Source: Bacteroidales bacterium
GTDB lineage: Bacteria; Bacteroidota; Bacteroidia; Bacteroidales; UBA12077
NCBI GenBank assembly: GCA_027859205.1
Contig: JAQIBH010000002.1
Location: 1-39,983, forward strand
Length of the DNA: 39,983 nucleotides
Direction of reading: 5' to 3'
Made by a program: the position numbers and the translations under genes. Position 1 is the stretch's first letter, and the number at the start of each line of letters is the position of its first letter. The notes below the pieces were generated by a model. It had not been told where the DNA came from and made no database searches. It saw only the letters and a program-made list of their open reading frames with translations. Shown here piece after piece: positions 31,798-38,967 of the stretch.

Positions 31798-32850
31798 TTA
31801 TAGGTATAATTCTTTATTAACATCCTCTTTTAAATCAAATAATTCATGACGTTTTTGATTTGATAAAAGAATAATAAATAAGTCATTTTCAGTATCAAAT
31901 TGATTGTATGCAGCAAATGATGCTAAACCTCCGGAATGAGATACAATATTCTCATTTTTAGAATTTCCCATAATTAGATCAAAAACTGATACTGGACTAT
32001 TTAACTTTAATTCCCAACCAAAACCATAACTATTTATTTCTCCATTATTTAATTCGCATGGTTCGAACATTTTATTTTTACTTTCTTCGGTAAGTATTGT
32101 ATTTTCAGATAAAGCAATATCCCATAATAATAGATCATCAATAGTTGAGATAATTCCACCGTCAGCTGTTGTTATTAGATAATCATTAATATTTCCAGCT
32201 TTATCATATCCAATCGCTCTATCGTATTCTTTGCCATCATAAACAAAAGTGCTATTCATTCCTGTTGGCTTAAATATGTTCTCAGTTAAGAAATCATTAT
32301 AAGTCATTACTGAAACTTGTTCAATTAATAATCCTAAAAAGAAATAATTTGAATTACAGTAATGATATTTAGAATTCACACTAAAATATAAGGTATCACA
32401 ATTATTATGGAATTTTAAAATAGAATCTTTGTTACTCTCAATGTTGTTTTCTAAATAATTAAATATACCTGAGGTATGATTCATAAAGTTTTTTATTGGA
32501 ATATCTTGCATTATTTTATTTACCTCTAAATAATTTCCAATTCTATCGTTAATATTTAATTTCCCTCTTTCTTGCAATATCATTATTGCCGTTGAAGTAA
32601 ATTGTTTTGTTAATGATGCTATTGGGAAAAGAGTCGATGAACTAATTGTATCAATTGTTTCAATATCAGCATATCCAAATGATCCTTTGTAAATAATACT
32701 ATCTTTATGTGCAATCACTATTGAGCCATTAAAGTGACCTCTGGCAGCATATTCTTCTACGGTTTTTTGAATCCGTTCGTTTACAGCTTGTTCTTCCGAA
32801 CATGAGCTTAGAATTATAGCTAGAATAATTATGTTGAATATTTTTTTCAT
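31798..32850 (-). CDS. serine hydrolase, class C beta-lactamase fold, lipoprotein
   Basis: 350 residues. Lipoprotein leader MKKIFNIIILAIILSSC (Cys17). The catalytic motifs are all present: S79-L-T-K82 in FPIASLTKQFTS, Y164-C-N166 in the second motif, and HSGG near residue 308 in place of KTG. This is the penicillin-binding-protein-like/esterase family; most members are peptidases or esterases rather than antibiotic-degrading enzymes. Membrane-anchored, facing the periplasm. It starts 32 bases after the slipin stop on the same strand, so read-through from the GntR promoter is possible. Confidence 0.85.
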   Translation of the reverse strand: MKKIFNIIILAIILSSCSEEQAVNERIQKTVEEYAARGHFNGSIVIAHKDSIIYKGSFGYADIETIDTISSSTLFPIASLTKQFTSTAIMILQERGKLNINDRIGNYLEVNKIMQDIPIKNFMNHTSGIFNYLENNIESNKDSILKFHNNCDTLYFSVNSKYHYCNSNYFFLGLLIEQVSVMTYNDFLTENIFKPTGMNSTFVYDGKEYDRAIGYDKAGNINDYLITTADGGIISTIDDLLLWDIALSENTILTEESKNKMFEPCELNNGEINSYGFGWELKLNSPVSVFDLIMGNSKNENIVSHSGGLASFAAYNQFDTENDLFIILLSNQKRHELFDLKEDVNKELYL

Positions 32851-32882
32851 ATTATATGTCTCCGGATTTTCAAGATTTTGAT

Positions 32883-33763
32883 TTACTTTTCGTTTGTTTT
32901 AGCTAATGAAACTAATCCACCCATTGCACCAAGATTCATTGAATCTAATGCCGAACTCGGAACTATGACCATTGAACCTTTTTCTTTTAAACCTTCAAAC
33001 AACATATTCATACCACGTAGATGCAAAGCAACAGGGTTATCGCGATACTGCTCACTTGCTTTAGCGAATTTTAACGCAATCTCTGTTTCAGCAGTTCCCA
33101 AAATAACTCTGGCTCTTCTTTCTCTTTCTGCCTGAGCTTCTTTGCTCATTGCATCAGCTAGTGCTGGAGGAATTATAATGTCTTTTATTCCTACAGTTTG
33201 GCAAGTAATTCCCCAAGGATTGGTATTGTTGTCAAGTATTTTTTGTAAGTCTTCAGCGATTTTGTCTCTTTCTTGTAAAAGCTCAGCCAATTCATGTTTG
33301 CCTATAATGTCTCTTAATCCTGTCTGAGCAATATACGATATAGCCTTTTCATATTCCTGAACTTCGAGTGCTGCTTTTTCAACATCCCAAACTGTCCAAT
33401 ATACAACAGCATCAACATTAACAGGAACTGTATCTTTTGTCAAAGTTTGTTCGGCCTTAAAATCCGTAACGCGAATCCGTTGGTCAATATAACTATCTAT
33501 TCTGTCTATTATAGGAATTATAAGGAATAAACCAGGCCCTTTAAGACCATTATATTTCCCCATTCTTAATACAACCGCTTTTTCCCATTGATCAGCTATA
33601 TTAATTGCACTTGAAATAAATATAGAAAGAGAATGGACGGTACTAAAATGGATATGCCAATTAATTCCAACAGGAACAATCCAATTGAAACAGTTAATAA
33701 TGTTATTAAGACTGTTAAGGAGATTGGATTAAAAAAGTTCTTAGTAATTGTGTTCTTTTTCAT
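32883..33763 (-). pseudogene. slipin (SPFH/band 7 protein) with a one-base frameshift
   Basis: The intact downstream frame (226 codons from ATG 33563) contains GKYNGLKGPGLFLIIP, DQRIRVTDFKAEQTL and LRDIIGKHELAELL, which are the slipin/stomatin domain. The proper start is ATG 33763, two bases after the GntR stop, which opens a transmembrane stretch (LTVLITLLTVSIGLFLLELI). The frame is lost near 33618-33620. Adding one T to the TATATTT run restores LYFISSAINIADQWEKAVVLR, the conserved link between membrane segment and SPFH domain, giving 293 residues. Either a true mutation or a sequencing slip in a short T run. Slipins form oligomeric membrane scaffolds. Confidence 0.8.
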
Positions 33764-33765
33764 AA

Positions 33766-34140
33766 TCATTTTTGTTTTTGTTTTTGAAGTTCGTTAATAA
33801 TGTCATTTATCGAAAACCCATAACTGAATGCTATGGTACAGTATTCATTACAGATGTCCTGTAATTTCTTATTCCTTTCTTTTTCTGATATCTGGATTTC
33901 AATTTTGTTAATAAATGTGCCGGTACCCTGCTGAGTTTCCAATACACTTTGAATTTCCAGTTCTTTATATGCTTTTGCAACTGTATTTAAATTTACTTTT
34001 AATTCAACAGCTAATGCACGAACGGTAGGTAATTGTTCTCCAATTTTAAGATTACCTATTGCAATCCCAAATTTAATTTGGTCGATGATTTGTCTGTAAA
34101 ATGGAGATCCCGCTTTAGGATCGAGTTTAAAATTTATCAT
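33766..34140 (-). CDS. GntR family regulator (YtrA type)
   Basis: 124 residues from ATG 34140. The in-frame start at 34185 is excluded because it lies within the promoter. The winged helix is GSPFYRQIIDQIKFGIAIG then LPTVRALAVELKVNLNTVAKAYKEL, with the wing QQGTGTFI. The short C-terminal part without a ligand-binding FCD or UTRA domain marks the YtrA branch. These usually repress their own operon. The gene is directly followed by the slipin gene. A perfect operator-like inverted repeat lies 16 bases upstream. Confidence 0.9.
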   Translation of the reverse strand: MINFKLDPKAGSPFYRQIIDQIKFGIAIGNLKIGEQLPTVRALAVELKVNLNTVAKAYKELEIQSVLETQQGTGTFINKIEIQISEKERNKKLQDICNEYCTIAFSYGFSINDIINELQKQKQK

Positions 34141-34155
34141 TGTCGTAATGTTATA

Positions 34156-34177
34156 TTGTACTATAAGAATAGTACAA
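34156..34177 (-). promoter_or_regulatory. operator of the GntR-slipin operon
   Basis: A perfect 9-bp inverted repeat TTGTACTAT / ATAGTACAA with a four-base gap. It overlaps the downstream end of the -7 box and covers the expected transcription start, an ideal site for autorepression by the GntR protein encoded next to it. Confidence 0.8.
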
Positions 34178-34205
34178 ACATACAACTAATATTTGTATTT
34201 GCAAA
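34175..34205 (-). promoter_or_regulatory. promoter of the GntR-slipin operon
   Basis: On the minus strand TTTG (34205-34202), 19 bases, then TATGTTTG (34182-34175). Both boxes and the spacing match the Bacteroidota consensus exactly. Confidence 0.8.
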
Positions 34206-34382
34206 TTATTTAACATTATTTTTATATAAATGGTTTAAATACCTGTTAATTAGGATTAATCCTGTGATTCATAGAGTGTGTATTCTAATCTTTTTTAATA
34301 TTGAAATATAAAATGTTCTATTCTCGTTAACCGTAAATAAATAAACAGGCAAGCTTTAAAGATGAAGCTTTAAAAGATTATC

Positions 34383-34835
34383 TTAATATCTCGGTAAATT
34401 TTTTATTTCATTATAATAACCTTCAACACCTATCTTTCTCATTTTAGTTTGGATAGATAACCATCGTTTTTCAAGATGTTCATCAAAACCATGTTTTGAA
34501 CAAGGAAATTCGGAGCATTCGAAACAAAACTCAACAGTCTGATCTTTTGAACAATGTTTTACTTTACAGCTTAAAAAAAGTTTGCATTCATCTTTCCTAC
34601 ATCCATTACATTCAACATTCGAGAAATGATTAAGTATTTCTTTAAAATCAGAATATTTCTTAAAAATAAGTTCATCTAGCAATTCAACAAAACGTTTCGC
34701 GTAAATATCAAAATTGCCAAGATTTTCTTTCAACTCCAAACTTAATTGTTTTATTGCACCATTTTTAAATGCAAAACATTTTGAGCAATTTAATCCACAA
34801 GGACCTAAACTGTTTAAAATATTATTATGTTTCAT
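34383..34835 (-). CDS. DUF3795 cysteine-rich protein
   Basis: 150 residues with about 13 cysteines: GPCGLNCSKCFAF at the start, then CNGCRKDECKLFLSC, HCSKDQTVEFCFECSEFPC. This spacing is typical of DUF3795, a probable zinc-binding family common in Bacteroidota and anaerobes. No catalytic motif is apparent. Monocistronic; a -7-like TATTTTTG lies upstream, about 60 bases from the ATG. Confidence 0.8.
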   Translation of the reverse strand: MKHNNILNSLGPCGLNCSKCFAFKNGAIKQLSLELKENLGNFDIYAKRFVELLDELIFKKYSDFKEILNHFSNVECNGCRKDECKLFLSCKVKHCSKDQTVEFCFECSEFPCSKHGFDEHLEKRWLSIQTKMRKIGVEGYYNEIKNLPRY

Positions 34836-34983
34836 TATAATTGACTTTGGACATGTTGTTTCGTAAATTTGTAGAACAACTTATCAAAAATACGTAAAGA
34901 AATCCTACAAAACTCTTCTTCGTTATAAGAATATTATAACGTAAATGAAAGTGTATATTTTTTCTGATTAATAAGATGTTATT

Positions 34984-35451
34984 ATGCCAATAAAAAAAGT
35001 AAAAGATTACTTAAATAGTAACGATATTAAGTATGTTATTATTAGCCATTCTCCTGCTTATACTTCAATGGAAGTGGCTGCTTCTGCGCATGTGTGTGGT
35101 CATGATCTTGCTAAAACTGTTATGGTAAAGATCGATGGGAAAATGACAATGGTCGTATTACCTGCGTCATATAAAATTGATTTTGGGCTTTTAAAGGAGT
35201 TAACGGGAACCAATAATGTTGAGCTTGCCGAAGAAGATGAATTTAAGGTAATGTTTCCTAACTGCGAGGTAGGAGCTATGCCTCCATTTGGGAATTTATA
35301 CAATATGGAGGTTTTTGTTTCTGAGACTTTAACTATGGATATAGAAATTGCTTTTGCTGCAGGCTTTCATAATGAATTAATTAAAATGACCTATAAAGAT
35401 TTTAAAAACTTAGTAAATCCAATAGTCATGAAAATTTCAGTTCTAGCCTAA
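34984..35451 (+). CDS. YbaK/EbsC-type aminoacyl-tRNA deacylase
   Basis: 155 residues. The YbaK fold is shown by YVIISHSPAYTSMEVAASAHVCGHDLAKTVMVKIDG with the conserved active-site Lys (AKTVMVK). LPASYKIDFGLLKELTG and CEVGAMPPFGNLYNMEVFV follow, the GAMPPFG loop being a hallmark of the ProX/YbaK group. Relatives hydrolyse mischarged tRNAs in trans (Ala- or Cys-tRNA-Pro, Ser-tRNA-Thr/Ala). Which tRNA is served here is unknown. It ends at a strong bidirectional terminator. Confidence 0.85.
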   Translation: MPIKKVKDYLNSNDIKYVIISHSPAYTSMEVAASAHVCGHDLAKTVMVKIDGKMTMVVLPASYKIDFGLLKELTGTNNVELAEEDEFKVMFPNCEVGAMPPFGNLYNMEVFVSETLTMDIEIAFAAGFHNELIKMTYKDFKNLVNPIVMKISVLA

Positions 35452-35476
35452 AGTGAATTTTTTTAATAATAATTTT

Positions 35477-35505
35477 AAGGAAGTAATTACGAATTTTACT
35501 TCCTT
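35477..35505 (+). terminator. bidirectional intrinsic terminator
   Basis: A perfect 10-bp stem AAGGAAGTAA / TTACTTCCTT with a 9-base loop, followed by a T run and preceded by T/A-rich sequence. It lies between two convergent genes (YbaK-like and the second AlkD-like) and can serve both. Confidence 0.85.
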
Positions 35506-35522
35506 TTTTGATTGTTTATTAA

Positions 35523-36239
35523 TTACTTTTTGTCTCTTCTAAATTGTAATCTTTCCTCTTTACTCATTTTCTCGGTTGCATACTGAATAATTAATCGGGC
35601 ACAATCGTTTTTCCATTTCAATAGAAAATCTTCAGTTACTTTCCTGTTTCGCTTCCAACATTCACGCAAAAACCAACCTAATCCTTGGTGAACTTCGCGT
35701 TCCGGATCCATCATCAATGAATCGATGAAATTGAACATAGTCTTAAAGTCATCACTATGCTTTAAATATTTTATCATGGCAACAAGAACACATCTCCGTT
35801 GAAACTTATTTTCAGCGGTACGCCATTTCGATAAATCCTCAAGTTCTATGATTTCTTTTTTCCATAGAACAGGAAAAAAAAGCTGAACTATTCCATCAGT
35901 ATGTGCCCAATTATTTATTCCAGGTGAGAACCATGTTTCAATTATTTCAAATGTTTTGTAATCTAACTCTTTATTAAATTCATTTAACAGATTAAATGCA
36001 AAAGAGGGGAGCTCGAATTTTTTTTCCGGAACAAGAAGTTTTGATACTTCATAAACAAGATCAATTGTGCACCAGCCCTGGTTCGCATATTCTTTAACTT
36101 TGCTCTGAATCAAGCCATTTGCCAGTCCATAGCCGTAAAATCCGTCTTTAAAATAACGCGAATACTTTTTTACAATTTCATCATCTGCATTCTGTATACA
36201 AAAGTTCTTAACGTCTTTATGTAGTTCTGCTGCTTTCAT
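35523..36239 (-). CDS. DNA alkylation repair enzyme, AlkD family (second copy)
   Basis: 238 residues. HEAT-like repeats with the AlkD family segments DGFYGYGLANGLIQSKV, ETWFSPGINNWAHTDG (the conserved W-x-x-x-D region that contacts the lesion) and RRCVLVAMIKYLKHSDDF, then EREVHQGLGWFLRECWKRN. AlkD removes 3-methyl- and 7-methylpurines and bulky adducts. It is closer to the classical family than the paralogue at 25593-26321 and has no insertion. Monocistronic. Confidence 0.85.
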   Translation of the reverse strand: MKAAELHKDVKNFCIQNADDEIVKKYSRYFKDGFYGYGLANGLIQSKVKEYANQGWCTIDLVYEVSKLLVPEKKFELPSFAFNLLNEFNKELDYKTFEIIETWFSPGINNWAHTDGIVQLFFPVLWKKEIIELEDLSKWRTAENKFQRRCVLVAMIKYLKHSDDFKTMFNFIDSLMMDPEREVHQGLGWFLRECWKRNRKVTEDFLLKWKNDCARLIIQYATEKMSKEERLQFRRDKK

Positions 36240-36328
36240 AATCTATTTTAATTTAGGTCAATAAAGTAATAAATATAAGGGTTATATAATGTTCTTGAAA
36301 TTATTTAATCAAAAATATTGAAAAAAAC

Positions 36329-36394
36329 TTGACATACGTATATAAAATTACGTTATTTGTACGAATAAGGTAATTTATTACAATAAACGTATAC
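36329..36394 (+). promoter_or_regulatory. possible control region of the TetR operon
   Basis: TTGACA at 36329 and two ACGTAT half-sites, the palindrome ATACGTAT at 36334-36341 and ACGTAT at 36387-36392 next to the ATG. TetR-type repressors bind such symmetric sites, but spacing and symmetry are imperfect. No TAnnTTTG box fits. Confidence 0.35.
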
Positions 36395-36400
36395 TTGGCG

Positions 36401-36979
36401 ATGGAAAGTATAGATGATCAAAAATTAAGGGAAATTTTAATAGCAGCAAAAGAACTTTTTTGGAAACATGGTTTTAAGAGAGTTTCAATTGAGGAAGTGT
36501 GTCGTGAAGCAAATGTTAGCAAGATGACTTTTTATAAGCATTTTAAAAATAAAATAGAGCTCATAAAATATCTTCTAAATTTTATTTTTGATATCTCCGT
36601 TAAAAAATATCGTGAAATTATGGATAGCGATATCCCTTTCCCTGAAAAAGTAAAGAAAACATTAGATTTAAAAATGGAGCAAACTCAAGATATAAGTAAC
36701 GAGTTTATGAACGACTATATGCGACATGCTGATCCGGAAATGATGGAGTTTTTAAATAGGTTAAAAACAAAAAATCTCACTATGATTGTTAACGATTATA
36801 CTGAAGCACAAAAGAAAGGCGATATTAGAAGTGATATTAAACCTGAATTTATAATGTACTTTTTAAATCAAATGTTTGTGATGACCGAAGATGAAAATCT
36901 GGAAAGGATGTATCCTAATCCACAAGATTTGATTATGGAGTTTACTAATTTCTTTTTTTATGGCATATTGCCTCGTTAA
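36401..36979 (+). CDS. TetR family transcriptional regulator
   Basis: 192 residues from ATG 36401. The N-terminal helix-turn-helix is LREILIAAKELFWKHGFKRVSIEEVCREANVSKMTFYKHFKNK, the textbook TetR_N motif. The ligand-binding C-terminal part is unlike named families. It lies upstream of an outer-membrane barrel, ABC ATPase and permease on the same strand, so it probably controls that export operon. The next gene's ATG lies 16 bases after its stop. Confidence 0.9.
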   Translation: MESIDDQKLREILIAAKELFWKHGFKRVSIEEVCREANVSKMTFYKHFKNKIELIKYLLNFIFDISVKKYREIMDSDIPFPEKVKKTLDLKMEQTQDISNEFMNDYMRHADPEMMEFLNRLKTKNLTMIVNDYTEAQKKGDIRSDIKPEFIMYFLNQMFVMTEDENLERMYPNPQDLIMEFTNFFFYGILPR

Positions 36980-36995
36980 AACAAAAGGAAAAACA

Positions 36996-38135
36996 ATGCT
37001 GAATACAAAACTGATCATATTCTTTATATTGTTAATGTTAGCTAATTTGAAAATATCAGCTCAGTTTATGGATAAACAGGGACAGTTGATTAACAGAGTC
37101 ACGATTAATCCTGAAAAGCCATTTGAAAGTCAGGTGGGGGTACAATATTTTCCTTCACTTTTATTTAATAAAGATTTAAATGATACTTATTCTTTTAATT
37201 GGGAGTTTACATTAAATATGTATTCAACACTTCTTTTGGCAGATGAATCCACTGATTTAGATGCAAAAATTAAACCTTATCGTGGCTGGGTTAGTTTTTC
37301 AGGTAATCAACTGGATTTACGTTTGGGTTTACATAAAATAAATTTTGGATCGGCTAGTCTGTTGCGTCCTTTAATGTGGTTCGATAAAATTGATCCGCGC
37401 GACCCTTTACAAATGACCGACGGAGTTCATGCAATACTTGGAAGATACTATTTTTTGAATAATGCTAATATTTGGTTTTGGTTTTTATATGGAAATGATG
37501 ATACAAAAGGTTGGGAAATTTTCCCGTCTGATATGGAAAAACCCGAAATCGGCGGGAGAATACAATTACCGTTCTTAACAGGCGAAATAGCCGGAACTTA
37601 TCATTATCGTGAGGGAGTATTTGACGGAACTTTTGCCGATACATTATCGAATCGAACTGGTTTCTCAGAAAACAGATATGCAATTGACGGGAAATTCGAT
37701 TTGGAAATCGGCCTTTGGTTCGAAGCTGCATTAATTCATCAAAATCTGGATTTTACAAAGCAACAATTTCAACGATTAATTAATGTAGGAGCAGATTATA
37801 CCTTTGGAATTGGTAACGGATTAAATGTTATTGCCGAATATTTTACTTATCAGCAAGCAGAAAGTGTTTTTGGAAATGGCGACGGAATAGAATTTGGTGC
37901 AATGTCATTAAGTTATCCTTTAAACATAATAAATAACTTACAAGCAATTGTTTATTACGATTTTACAAATAATGATTTTTATCGATTTGTGAATTTTTCG
38001 TGGACATATGATAACTGGATAATTTATATCATGGGATTTTGGAATCCTGATAATTTTCAGATATATCAGAATGTTGGAGATGCAAATATTTTTGGTGGAT
38101 ATGGTGCCCAACTGATGCTTGTTTTTAACAACTAA
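36996..38135 (+). CDS. outer-membrane beta-barrel (porin-like) protein
   Basis: 379 residues from ATG 36996. The start is chosen because a Sec leader MLNTKLIIFFILLMLANLKISAQ begins there and ends at a typical A-Q cleavage site. The mature part alternates polar and aromatic residues (FNWEFTLNMYSTLLLA, GLWFEAALIHQNLDF, NIFGGYGAQLMLVFNN) and ends in an aromatic-rich strand, as expected of a barrel. KINFGSASLLRPLMWFDKIDPRDPLQMTDG resembles alginate-export/porin-like proteins. No TonB plug or box. Probably the outer-membrane partner of the adjoining ABC exporter. Confidence 0.65.
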   Translation: MLNTKLIIFFILLMLANLKISAQFMDKQGQLINRVTINPEKPFESQVGVQYFPSLLFNKDLNDTYSFNWEFTLNMYSTLLLADESTDLDAKIKPYRGWVSFSGNQLDLRLGLHKINFGSASLLRPLMWFDKIDPRDPLQMTDGVHAILGRYYFLNNANIWFWFLYGNDDTKGWEIFPSDMEKPEIGGRIQLPFLTGEIAGTYHYREGVFDGTFADTLSNRTGFSENRYAIDGKFDLEIGLWFEAALIHQNLDFTKQQFQRLINVGADYTFGIGNGLNVIAEYFTYQQAESVFGNGDGIEFGAMSLSYPLNIINNLQAIVYYDFTNNDFYRFVNFSWTYDNWIIYIMGFWNPDNFQIYQNVGDANIFGGYGAQLMLVFNN

Positions 38136-38193
38136 TAATGATTAAAAATGTAAAATGATATGTATTTGAACCATTTGAATTAAAAATATTTTT

Positions 38194-38250
38194 AACTATA
38201 AAACACGAATATATAAACTATGAACTTTTAACTCAGAACTATAAACTAAT
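38194..38250. repeat. AACT-type heptamer array before the ABC ATPase
   Basis: Eight seven-base words in phase, many containing AACT at a fixed place (AAACTAT, GAACTTT, GAACTAT). The array runs from 38194 into the ATG of the ATPase gene, so it forms the whole 5' leader between the barrel and ATPase genes. Confidence 0.65.
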
Positions 38251-38953
38251 GTATATGGAACGAAATTCTTTAATTAGTATTAACAATCTTGTAAAGCGTT
38301 TTCCTGTTGGAAAAGGGGAGTTTACGGCTTTAAATGGTATAGACCTGACTTTCAATACTGGTGAGTTTACAGGAATTGTTGGACCTAGTGGATCGGGAAA
38401 AACTACATTGCTTAATATTATTGGCTCGCTAGATTCAGCTACTGAAGGAAAGGTTGTTGTAATGGAACAATCAACCGGTGATCTGACTACTAAAGGAGCA
38501 GCGAAACTTCGAAGAAAGCATTTGGGTTTTATTTTCCAAACCTATAATCTGCTTCCGGTTTATACTGTATATGAAAATGTTGAATTTCCATTGTTGTTAC
38601 TTAATATGAATGGTTCAGATCGCAAAAAAGCTGTAATGGACGCTTTGAATTGGGTTGGATTAACCGATAAGATTAAATCGCGCCCGGCACAACTTTCCGG
38701 TGGAGAATGTCAAAGAGTTGCCATTGCGAGAGCAATGGTAAAAAAACCGGGGATTGTATTAGCTGATGAACCTACGGCAAATCTCGATGCAGCTAATTCT
38801 CATAATATACTAAAAATGATGCTGAAGCTTAATGAAGAGCTTAAAACGACTTTCATTTTTGCTACTCACGACGATAAGGTAATAAAATATCTTAAACGTA
38901 AAATAAGTCTTGAAGATGGAAAGGTTGTCCAGAATGAGTTTATTACTAAATAA
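38249..38953 (+). CDS. ABC transporter ATPase, MacB/LolD type
   Basis: 234 residues. Walker A GPSGSGKTT, Q-loop FIFQTYNLLPVYTVYENVEFPLLL, signature LSGGECQRVAIARA, Walker B IVLADEPTANLD and the switch His in FATHD. The sequence class is that of LolD/MacB ATPases that pair with FtsX-type permeases. The ATG at 38249 sits at the end of the heptamer array; ATG 38255 is also possible. Followed after 14 bases by the permease. All motifs are intact. Confidence 0.93.
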   Translation: MYMERNSLISINNLVKRFPVGKGEFTALNGIDLTFNTGEFTGIVGPSGSGKTTLLNIIGSLDSATEGKVVVMEQSTGDLTTKGAAKLRRKHLGFIFQTYNLLPVYTVYENVEFPLLLLNMNGSDRKKAVMDALNWVGLTDKIKSRPAQLSGGECQRVAIARAMVKKPGIVLADEPTANLDAANSHNILKMMLKLNEELKTTFIFATHDDKVIKYLKRKISLEDGKVVQNEFITK

Positions 38954-38967
38954 AGGAGGCTTAAGTT

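Noticed and set aside
31798-32850. Antibiotic-degrading beta-lactamase
   Set aside because: It has the SxxK and YxN motifs but HSGG in place of KTG and a lipoprotein anchor, typical of esterase or peptidase relatives.
34343-34378. Another heptamer array (AAGCTTT repeated at a 14-base distance)
   Set aside because: Only four words keep phase and the AAGCTT palindrome explains most of the pattern; too short to count.
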